Below are positions 1 to 5,041 of a stretch of 5,632 bases of DNA, in pieces. Below the pieces are notes generated by a model. The model had not been told where the DNA came from and searched no databases. It saw nothing but the letters and a program-made list of their open reading frames with translations. The translations under genes and the position numbers were made by a program. How positions within the stretch are numbered: position 1 is the first letter of the stretch; the number at the start of each line of letters is the position of its first letter. Origin of the DNA: Alphaproteobacteria bacterium (GTDB lineage: Bacteria > Pseudomonadota > Alphaproteobacteria > Rhodospirillales > Rhodospirillaceae); NCBI GenBank assembly GCA_003250275.1, contig QKGW01000450.1, positions 1 through 5,632 of the forward strand. Direction: 5' to 3'.

Positions 1-984
1 CGAGCCCGCGTCGCCGACGATCGCGACGTCGGCGCGCACGTTCTTGTTGATCGACGCGGCGTCGACGTCGACGTGGATGATCTGCGCGTTCGGCGCGAAG
101 CCGTCGATGCGGCCGGTGACGCGGTCGTCGAAGCGCGCGCCGATCGCGACCATCACGTCGCAGCCGTGCATCGCGAGGTTGGCCTCGTAGGTGCCGTGCA
201 TTCCGAGCATCCCGAGGAACTGCTTGTCGGACGCGGGGAACGCGCCGAGGCCCTGCAGCGTCAGGGTGATCGGGAAGCCGGTGTCGCGCACCAGATCGGC
301 GAGCGCGGCGCAGGCTTCGGGGCCGGAGTTGATCACGCCGCCGCCGCAGTAGAACACCGGGCGCTTGGCCGAAGCCATCAGCGCCACCGCCTGCTCGATC
401 GCCTGGGCGTCGCCCTTCACCGGCGGGCGGTAGGACTTGTGGCGCACCTGCTCGGCCTGAACGTAGGCGCCCTCGGAGACCTGCACGTTCTTCGGCAGGT
501 CGACCACCACCGGGCCGGGACGGCCGGTGCGGGCGACGTGGAAGGCCTCGTGTAGCACCCCGGCGAGGGTCTCGACGTCCTTGACCAGGTAGTTGTGCTT
601 GGTGCACGGACGGGTGATGCCGGTGGTGTCGGCCTCCTGGAAGGCGTCGGTGCCGATCAGCTGCGTCGGCACCTGGCCCGACAGGCACACCAGCGGCACC
701 GAATCGAGGAGCGCGTCCAGGAGACCGGTGACCGCGTTGGTCGCGCCGGGGCCGGAGGTGACGAGCACCACGCCGACCTTGCCGGTCGAGCGCGCGTAGC
801 CCTCGGCGGCGTGCACCGCGGCCTGCTCGTGGCGGGTCAGCACGTGGCGGATGCGGTTCTGCTTGAACAGCGCATCGTAAAGCGGAAGTACGGCGCCGCC
901 CGGATAGCCGAATACGACCTCTACGCCCTGGTCAACCAAGGCCTTGAGGACAATCTCCGCTCCGGTCATGCGCTGCTGCAACAT
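1..984 (-). CDS. ilvB: Acetolactate synthase (AHAS) large subunit, 3' end missing
   Basis: This is the catalytic, ThDP-dependent subunit that condenses two pyruvates, or pyruvate with 2-oxobutyrate, in the first common step of valine, leucine and isoleucine synthesis in the cytoplasm. The visible 328 residues cover the N-terminal PYR domain: the FGYPGG motif (about residues 25-30), the catalytic Glu53 in RHEQAA that activates the ThDP aminopyrimidine, TSGPGATN (76-83) and GQVPTQLIGTDAFQE (103-117). The central domain begins around residue 200 and includes GMLGMHGTYEAN and GARFDDRVTG. The window edge cuts the central domain, so the C-terminal ThDP/Mg-binding domain of a roughly 570-600 residue protein is off-window. 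The ATG at 984 is chosen because GGAG lies 8 nt upstream; an in-frame ATG at 969 (Met6) has no better site. miaA lies upstream on the same strand, 149 nt away. The regulatory subunit gene ilvN/ilvH and then ilvC would be expected downstream (inference). AHAS is clear; ilvB rather than ilvI or ilvG naming is by convention. Confidence 0.95.
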   Translation of the reverse strand, partial: MLQQRMTGAEIVLKALVDQGVEVVFGYPGGAVLPLYDALFKQNRIRHVLTRHEQAAVHAAEGYARSTGKVGVVLVTSGPGATNAVTGLLDALLDSVPLVCLSGQVPTQLIGTDAFQEADTTGITRPCTKHNYLVKDVETLAGVLHEAFHVARTGRPGPVVVDLPKNVQVSEGAYVQAEQVRHKSYRPPVKGDAQAIEQAVALMASAKRPVFYCGGGVINSGPEACAALADLVRDTGFPITLTLQGLGAFPASDKQFLGMLGMHGTYEANLAMHGCDVMVAIGARFDDRVTGRIDGFAPNAQIIHVDVDAASINKNVRADVAIVGDAGS

Positions 985-1009
985 CCGTTTTGCTCCGTTG
1001 AAACCGCTA

Positions 1010-1041
1010 GGAAAACACGGCCCAGGCGACCCGCCCGGCCG
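1010..1041 (-). terminator. Terminator- or attenuator-like hairpin upstream of ilvB
   Basis: Read on the minus strand, positions 1041 to 1018 form a strong GC hairpin. The outer arms CGGCC and GGCCG pair over five bases. A GGCG/CGCC inner stem closes a GGT loop, with a small asymmetric bulge between the two stems. TGTTTTC follows at once (1017-1011), a short U-rich tail. It lies about 25 nt before the ilvB start codon and about 93 nt beyond the miaA stop. It could end miaA transcription or act as a leader attenuator or stem-loop for ilvB. The U tract is only four consecutive U, so efficient termination is uncertain. Confidence 0.4.
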
Positions 1042-1054
1042 CAAAAGAGCATCC

Positions 1055-1083
1055 TACTTATGAAATCGCCGGGCCAGGGTCAA
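1055..1083 (-). promoter_or_regulatory. Candidate sigma-70-type promoter for ilvB
   Basis: On the minus strand TTGACC (1083-1078) is a good -35 match. The possible -10 boxes downstream are weak: CATAAG (1062-1057, 15-nt spacer) or TAAGTA (1060-1055, 17-nt spacer). A second -35-like TTGACG lies at 1120-1115, followed 17 nt later only by TTTGTT. The stretch 1060-1135 is clearly more AT-rich than the flanking coding DNA, as expected of a promoter region. Transcripts from the 1055-1083 candidate would begin just ahead of the hairpin at 1018-1041, so that hairpin would sit in the ilvB leader. The hexamer matches are imperfect and the assignment is tentative. Confidence 0.28.
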
Positions 1084-1133
1084 TCAAAACTAACAAACAT
1101 CCGAAAAGTTTTTACGTCAACACAGAAAGATTG

Positions 1134-2135
1134 TTACTCGGCATCCCCGCCGGGCGCGGAAGTCTTGCATCCCGCGCCGCGCCGTACCCCCAGGATTCCT
1201 GCGAGTTTTTCGGCAATTCCGCGCGAATCGGGCAGCGCCTCCGGCGGCCGCAGCAGAACGTCGGCGGCGAGCTGGTGGCGGAACCACGTCGACTGGCGCT
1301 TGGCGTAGTTGCGGGTTTCGCGCTTCGCTTGGTCAACCGCCTCGGCCTCGGAGAGTTCCCCGGCGAGCGCCGCCATCAGCGCGCGGGTGCCGAGACCGCG
1401 CGCGACCGGCGCATCCGGCCCGAGGCCGCGCGCCATCGCGTCCTTCACCTGATCCCACGCGCCGTTCGCGAGCATCAGGTCGAAGCGGCGGTCGCAACGC
1501 TCGTAGAGCCATGTGCGGTCGGGGTCGAGCACCACCGTCGCCGGGCGGGTGGAGAGCCCGCCCTTGTGCGGCTCCGCCTGCCACGCCGAGATCGGCCTGC
1601 CGGTGCCGCGCCACACCTCCATCGCGCGGATCATCCGCTGGCGGTTGGCGGCGGGGATCGCCGCCGCCGAAACCGGATCGACGCGGGCGAGTTCGGCGGC
1701 GAACGCGGCGGGGTCGCGGTCGTAGTCCGCGGCGGCGCGTTCCCGTTCGCCCGCGGGCACCTCGGGCACCGGCGCGAGCCCCCGGATCAGCGCACGGACG
1801 TAGAGCCCGGTGCCGCCGACCACCACCGGCACCTTGCCGCGCCGCCAGAGATCGGGCAGCAGCGCGTGCATCCATTCGAGCCAGAGCCCGGCGGCGCAGG
1901 TTTCGCCGCCGTCGAGCAGCGCGTAGAGGTGGTGCGGCACGCCCGCCATTTCGTCATCGTTCGGTCGCGCGGTAAGGATGGACAAGTCGCGATAAACTTG
2001 CATGCTATCGGCGTTGACGACCTCGCCATCGAGGGCACGCGCCAAGGCCACCGCCAGCGCCGACTTGCCCGATGCGGTGGGGCCCGCCACCACGACGCAA
2101 TCGCCCCCGAAACCGTCCGCCGCGAAAGTCCCCAT
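1134..2135 (-). CDS. miaA: tRNA dimethylallyltransferase MiaA
   Basis: MiaA transfers the dimethylallyl group of DMAPP to N6 of A37 in tRNAs that read codons starting with U, giving i6A37, which MiaB then usually thiomethylates. The 333-residue product has the P-loop GPTASGKS (residues 18-25), NADSMQVYRDL (41-51; its Asp and Ser belong to the catalytic/tRNA-contact region), VVVGGTGLYVRAL (104-116), NRQRMIRAMEVW (164-175) and a C-terminal RNYAKRQSTWFRH (275-287), all family hallmarks. Length is near the usual 300-320, with a slightly extended tail. The ATG at 2135 is chosen because it leaves the typical short leader before the P-loop strand and has GAGG 9 nt upstream; an in-frame ATG at 2156 would add seven residues. 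The stop is TAA at 1134-1136. Its start overlaps the divergent serB start by two bases, so its promoter must lie inside serB coding sequence. ilvB follows on the same strand after 149 nt. Confidence 0.96.
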   Translation of the reverse strand: MGTFAADGFGGDCVVVAGPTASGKSALAVALARALDGEVVNADSMQVYRDLSILTARPNDDEMAGVPHHLYALLDGGETCAAGLWLEWMHALLPDLWRRGKVPVVVGGTGLYVRALIRGLAPVPEVPAGERERAAADYDRDPAAFAAELARVDPVSAAAIPAANRQRMIRAMEVWRGTGRPISAWQAEPHKGGLSTRPATVVLDPDRTWLYERCDRRFDLMLANGAWDQVKDAMARGLGPDAPVARGLGTRALMAALAGELSEAEAVDQAKRETRNYAKRQSTWFRHQLAADVLLRPPEALPDSRGIAEKLAGILGVRRGAGCKTSAPGGDAE

Positions 2136-3099
2136 GAGCCTCGTCCTCACCCTCATCGCCGCCCCCGCCGTCGCCGCGCCGGGTCCCGGTTCCCTCGGCC
2201 GCTTCCCCGAAGGGGTGCCGCTCACCCAGGCCGCCGTCGACGCGGTCCGCGCCGCCCTCGACGCGCTCGGCGCCGATTGCGCCGCGCCGGTCTGGCTCAC
2301 CGCGGCGGACGCCGCCGGCGCCGCCTGCGACATCCCGTTCGACCGCCTCGCGCCAGACCAGGCCGACGCCGCCGCGCGCGCCGCCCTCGATCCGCTCTAC
2401 CCCACAGGCGGCCTCGACGTCATCGCCCAAAGCGCGGACGGACGCAAGAAATCGGTTCTGGTGGCGGACATGGACAGCACCATCGTCACCGCCGAGACGC
2501 TCGACGAACTCGCCGCCTACGCCGGGATCAAGGACCGCATCGCGGCGATCACCGCGCGCGCGATGAACGGCGAACTCGACTTCAAGTCGGCGCTGCGCGA
2601 GCGCGTCGGCCTGCTCAAGGGCCTGCCCGCGCGCACCATCGCCGAAACCCTCGCCGAGGTGCGCTACACCCCGGGCGGCCGCGCGGTGGTGCAGACGATG
2701 CGCGCGAACGGCGCGACCACGGTGATGATCTCGGGCGGCTTCCTGCCGTTCGCCCGCCCGGTGGCGGCGCACTGCGGCTTCGAGCGGGTGTTCGCCAACG
2801 ATCTCGTGATCGCCGACGACATGCTCACCGGCGAGGTCGCCGAGCCGATCCTCGACCGCGACGCCAAGCTCGAAACCCTGGTCGGCACCGCCGCCGAGAT
2901 CGGCGTGCCGCTCGCAGCGACCCTCGCGGTCGGCGACGGCGCGAACGATTTGCCGATGATCCAGGCCGCGGGCCTCGGCGTCGCCTTCCACGGCAAGCCG
3001 ACGGTGGTCGCGGGCGCGCGCGCCGCGCTCAAGTGGACCGACCTCACCGGCCTGCTCTACGCCCAGGGCTACCCGCGCGACGCCTTCGTTTGCGACTGA
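2134..3099 (+). CDS. serB: Phosphoserine phosphatase SerB
   Basis: SerB hydrolyses O-phospho-L-serine to serine, the last step of the phosphorylated serine pathway, in the cytoplasm. This is a HAD-superfamily enzyme of 321 residues. Motif I is DMDST, with the nucleophile Asp112 and general acid/base Asp114. Motif II is Ser200 in MISGGF. The motif III lysine is probably Lys245 in DAKLETL. Motif IV is GDGAND, with Mg-binding Asp268 and Asp272. The first 100 or so residues, starting MSLVLTLIA, form the degenerate ACT-like N-terminal region usual in alphaproteobacterial SerB, here with a Gly/Pro-rich insertion around residues 12-28. The ATG at 2134 is chosen because this N-terminus matches the family and no other Met precedes the catalytic domain. 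The upstream Shine-Dalgarno is weak (GAAAG). The start shares the CATG at 2133-2136 with miaA. msrB follows 54 nt downstream on the same strand, and the two could be co-transcribed. Confidence 0.96.
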   Translation: MSLVLTLIAAPAVAAPGPGSLGRFPEGVPLTQAAVDAVRAALDALGADCAAPVWLTAADAAGAACDIPFDRLAPDQADAAARAALDPLYPTGGLDVIAQSADGRKKSVLVADMDSTIVTAETLDELAAYAGIKDRIAAITARAMNGELDFKSALRERVGLLKGLPARTIAETLAEVRYTPGGRAVVQTMRANGATTVMISGGFLPFARPVAAHCGFERVFANDLVIADDMLTGEVAEPILDRDAKLETLVGTAAEIGVPLAATLAVGDGANDLPMIQAAGLGVAFHGKPTVVAGARAALKWTDLTGLLYAQGYPRDAFVCD

Positions 3100-3114
3100 G
3101 CGCGGCGCACACCA

Positions 3115-3149
3115 TCTGATGACTCCCGACCACTGTGGGAGTCATCGGA
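3115..3149 (+). repeat. Perfect inverted repeat (hairpin) before msrB
   Basis: GATGACTCCC (3118-3127) and GGGAGTCATC (3137-3146) are exact reverse complements around a 9-nt spacer. Pairing extends outward through a G-U, a C-G and a U-A pair to 3115/3149, giving about 13 bp. No T-run follows on the plus strand, so it is not a classical intrinsic terminator. The right arm contains GGGAG (3137-3141), the best Shine-Dalgarno candidate for msrB (ATG at 3154), so the folded RNA would bury it. It could alternatively be a dyad operator for a DNA-binding regulator, or a stabilising 3' end for the serB message. The structure is visible in the sequence; its role is inference. Confidence 0.7.
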
Positions 3150-3153
3150 CGCC

Positions 3154-3528
3154 ATGGCCGACTTTTCCACCCTTCCGCCCGACCGCCGCCGCATCCTCGA
3201 ACAGTGCGGCACCGAGGCGCCGTTCTCGAGCCCGCTGCTCGACGAACACCGCGACGGCCGGTTCGTCTGCGCCAACTGCGGCAACCCGCTGTTCGCCTCC
3301 GGCACCAAGTTCGATTCCGGCAGCGGCTGGCCGTCGTTCCACGACGTGATCACCAAGGGTGCGGTGGAAAGCCGCACCGACACCAGCCACGGCATGACCC
3401 GCACCGAAGTGCTCTGCGCCAACTGCGGCGGCCACCTCGGCCACGTCTTCCCCGACGGGCCCAAGCCCACCGGCCTGCGCTACTGCATCAACGGCCTGGC
3501 GCTGGAGTTCGAGGAAGAGGCGGGCTGA
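3154..3528 (+). CDS. msrB: Peptide-methionine (R)-S-oxide reductase MsrB
   Basis: MsrB reduces the R epimer of methionine sulfoxide in proteins, usually with thioredoxin as electron donor. The 124-residue product is a stand-alone single SelR domain of normal length. Visible features are GTEAPFSSPLLDEHRDG (19-35), two structural zinc CxxC pairs (Cys39/Cys42 and Cys88/Cys91), GTKFDSGSGWPSF (50-62), GGHLGHVFPDGP (92-103) and the catalytic RYCIN with Cys111. The usual proteobacterial resolving Cys in SGCGWPSF (Cys63 of E. coli MsrB) is Ser57 here. Cys18, just before GTE, is a possible alternative resolving residue. No signal peptide is present, so the enzyme is cytoplasmic. The ATG at 3154 fits the family N-terminus. 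The only good Shine-Dalgarno, GGGAG, lies 12 nt upstream inside the inverted repeat. It follows serB by 54 nt and converges on the minus-strand gene ending at 3540. Confidence 0.97.
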   Translation: MADFSTLPPDRRRILEQCGTEAPFSSPLLDEHRDGRFVCANCGNPLFASGTKFDSGSGWPSFHDVITKGAVESRTDTSHGMTRTEVLCANCGGHLGHVFPDGPKPTGLRYCINGLALEFEEEAG

Positions 3529-3539
3529 CGCAGGGGCAC

Positions 3540-3851
3540 TTAGCCGAACGCAGGAACCGTGCGACGCACGTCGGGGCCACCGTGAAGTGCGTTGAGAACG
3601 AGCTGCACGCTGACTTCGTCGCCACGGCCGGGCGAACCGGTCGCAGCGCCATGGAGGGTGAATCCGGCCTCGGACAGCATGGCTTCGAGTTCGGCCACCG
3701 CTTCGCGCGGGCACGACACGGTGAGAACCGCCATCACATCGGAATAGAACTGATGGGCGACGATCCAACCGCCCGACTGTTTGATGCAGGACGAGGCCGC
3801 GTCCACCATCGGATGGAATGCCCCTCGCAGTGAGGCTTCGATCCTGAGCAC
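3540..3851 (-). CDS. Small protein of unknown function, probable ferredoxin/ACT-like fold
   Basis: I do not recognise this 103-residue protein. Codon use is GC-rich at third positions like its neighbours, which supports a real gene. The residue pattern suggests strand (VLRIEASLRG), helix (FHPMVDAASSCIKQSG), strand (GWIVAHQFYS), strand (DVMAVLTVSCP), helix (REAVAELEAMLSEAG) and strand (FTLHGA). That is a beta-alpha-beta-beta-alpha-beta order typical of ferredoxin-like or ACT-like modules, followed by a tail of about 35 residues. There is no signal peptide, membrane segment or obvious metal motif. I choose the GTG start at 3851 because GGGAGG lies 6 nt upstream and the protein then begins directly at the first strand. 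A TTG at 3914 would start inside the bmp terminator hairpin, and a GTG at 3869 has its purine tract too close. It lies downstream of the BMP gene on the same strand, behind a terminator, and ends 11 nt from the convergent msrB. The stop is TAA (3540-3542). The fold assignment is inference. Confidence 0.7.
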   Translation of the reverse strand: MLRIEASLRGAFHPMVDAASSCIKQSGGWIVAHQFYSDVMAVLTVSCPREAVAELEAMLSEAGFTLHGAATGSPGRGDEVSVQLVLNALHGGPDVRRTVPAFG

Positions 3852-3857
3852 GCCGGT

Positions 3858-3863
3858 CCTCCC
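3858..3863 (-). promoter_or_regulatory. Strong Shine-Dalgarno deciding the start of the small unknown gene
   Basis: The minus strand reads GGGAGG here, six bases before GTG at 3851. It is the best ribosome-binding match in this reading frame and argues for the GTG start over the upstream TTG (3914) or GTG (3869). It lies just after the U tract of the bmp terminator, so the leader of an independent transcript would have to be very short. Confidence 0.6.
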
Positions 3864-3875
3864 GTTCACCTCTCC

Positions 3876-3912
3876 GAAAAGACGGCGGGACCGCCCCGAA
3901 GGACGCTCCCGC
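3876..3912 (-). terminator. Rho-independent terminator of the BMP transporter operon
   Basis: On the minus strand, 22 nt past the BMP stop codon, the arms GCGGGA (3912-3907) and TCCCGC (3890-3885) pair. After one G-G mismatch the stem continues for five more pairs, one of them U-G, and is capped by a C(UUCG)G tetraloop. CGTCTTTTC follows (3884-3876). A GC-rich stem with a UUCG loop and a U-rich tail is the classical intrinsic terminator form. The four-U tract is short, so some read-through into the gene at 3851 is plausible. Confidence 0.75.
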
Positions 3913-3933
3913 AAGCCTGTCGGTCCGTTCGGA

Positions 3934-5019
3934 TCACTTCGGCATCGAGCCGACCACGCCCTCGACGAACCAGTTCATCTTGAGGAGATCCTCGTCGGAA
4001 GCGGTCTTGCCCGCGGGGATCACCACCTTGCCCGACTGATCCTTCACCGGCCCGGCGAACGGATGGAGCTTGTGGTCCTTGATCTCCGCCTCGACCTTGA
4101 GCGCCTCGTCGCGCACCGCCGCCGGGGTCGCCGGGTTGAACGGGGCGAGGTGCACCATGCCGGCGTCGAAGCCCTTCCAGGTGTCGGCCGACTTCCAGGT
4201 GCCGTCGAGCACCGCCTGCACGCGGTCGATGTAGTAGCCCGACCAATCGTCGACGATCGCGGTGAGGTGCGACTTCGGCCCGAAGCGGGACATGTCGGAG
4301 GCCTGGCCGATCGCCCAGATGCCCTTTTCCTCGGCGGCCTGAACCGGCGCGGCGGAATCGGTGTGCTGCGCCATCACGTCGACGCCCTGCGCCATCAGCG
4401 CCTCGGCGGCCTCGCGCTCCTTGCCCGGGTCGTACCACGAGTTCACCCAGACGACGCGGACCTCGGCCTTCGGGTTGACGCTGCGCGCGCCCAGGGTGAA
4501 GGCGTTCGCGCCGCGCACCACTTCCGGAATCGGGAAGGAGGCGATGTAGCCGAGCTTGTTGCTCTTGGTCAGGCGGCCGGCGGCGACGCCCGCGGCATAA
4601 CGGCCCTCGTAGAAGCGCGCCATGTAGGTGGAGAGGTTCGCCGCGCGCATGTAGCCGGTGGCGTGCTCGAACTTCACCTTCGGGAACTGCTTGGCGACCT
4701 TCACCGTCGGGTTCATGAAGCCGAACGAGGTGGTGAAGATCAGCTGGTGGCCGGAGGCGGCGAGCTGACGGATGACGCGCTCGGCGTCGGCGCCCTCGGG
4801 CACGTTCTCGACGTAGGTGGTCTTGACCTTGTCGCCGAAGTGCTTCTCGACCGCGAGGCGGCCCTGCTCGTGCTGATACGAGTAGCCGTGGTCGCCGATC
4901 GGCCCGACGTAGACGAAACCGACCTTGAGCGGGTCCGCCGCCAACGCCTGCGCCGCACCGAACAGACCGGTGGCCATCGCCAGGACCAGGCCGAGGCCGG
5001 CCCGTCGCGTCATCTTCAT
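3934..5019 (-). CDS. BMP (Med/PnrA-like) family ABC transporter substrate-binding protein
   Basis: This is a periplasmic solute receptor of the basic-membrane-protein family, which delivers ligand to an ABC importer. Characterised relatives bind purine nucleosides or, in some cases, other small metabolites; the ligand here cannot be read from sequence. The 361 residues begin with a signal peptide: MKMTRR, a hydrophobic stretch (about 7-26) and a likely AxA-type cleavage after ALA (residue 27). No lipobox Cys is present, so it should be soluble rather than a lipoprotein. The mature part opens with the first-lobe strand LKVGFVYVGPIGDHGYSYQHEQGR (31-54). ERVIRQLAASGHQLIFTTSFGFM, KLGYIASFPIPEVVRGANAF, GVDVMAQHTDSAAPVQAAEEKGIWAIGQASDM and AIVDDWSGYYIDRVQAVLDGTW follow, the usual order of the two periplasmic lobes. 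The ATG at 5019 has GGAGGAGA at 5026-5033 with 6-nt spacing. The gene follows its permease after 22 nt, which indicates one operon, and is closed by the terminator at 3876-3912. Confidence 0.92.
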   Translation of the reverse strand: MKMTRRAGLGLVLAMATGLFGAAQALAADPLKVGFVYVGPIGDHGYSYQHEQGRLAVEKHFGDKVKTTYVENVPEGADAERVIRQLAASGHQLIFTTSFGFMNPTVKVAKQFPKVKFEHATGYMRAANLSTYMARFYEGRYAAGVAAGRLTKSNKLGYIASFPIPEVVRGANAFTLGARSVNPKAEVRVVWVNSWYDPGKEREAAEALMAQGVDVMAQHTDSAAPVQAAEEKGIWAIGQASDMSRFGPKSHLTAIVDDWSGYYIDRVQAVLDGTWKSADTWKGFDAGMVHLAPFNPATPAAVRDEALKVEAEIKDHKLHPFAGPVKDQSGKVVIPAGKTASDEDLLKMNWFVEGVVGSMPK

Positions 5020-5041
5020 GGTTGGTCTCCTCCGACCGTTG

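Noticed and set aside
966..1052. A 28-codon minus-strand ORF (starting MLFCGRAG) that overlaps the ilvB start and ends in ATGA with Met6.
   Set aside because: It has no well-spaced ribosome-binding site, no enrichment in Ile/Val/Leu codons before the hairpin, and it runs through the stem-loop. It is most likely chance.
1080..1100. A six-residue minus-strand peptide (MFVSFD) in the ilvB upstream region, considered as an attenuation leader peptide.
   Set aside because: It has only one branched-chain codon, no clear Shine-Dalgarno, and overlaps the better -35 candidate.
2134..2184. A signal-peptide-like start of SerB (MSLVLTLIAAPAVAA).
   Set aside because: There is no positively charged n-region, SerB is cytoplasmic, and this hydrophobic strand is the usual start of the N-terminal ACT-like region in alphaproteobacterial SerB.
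2005..2991. A 328-codon minus-strand open frame antisense to serB.
   Set aside because: The frame is a GC-driven shadow; serB on the plus strand has every HAD catalytic motif. The translation is Gly/Arg/Glu-rich without a family signature.
1131..3119. A 662-codon plus-strand open frame running across miaA and serB.
   Set aside because: It is antisense to miaA and out of frame with serB. Its composition is the Arg/Pro/Ala/Gly-rich type produced by shadow frames in high-GC DNA, with no recognisable domain.
3849..3914. TTG start at 3914 giving a 124-residue version of the small unknown protein.
   Set aside because: The extra 21 residues are encoded by the terminator hairpin and its tail, look non-structured, and have no suitable Shine-Dalgarno. 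The GTG at 3851 has a strong one.
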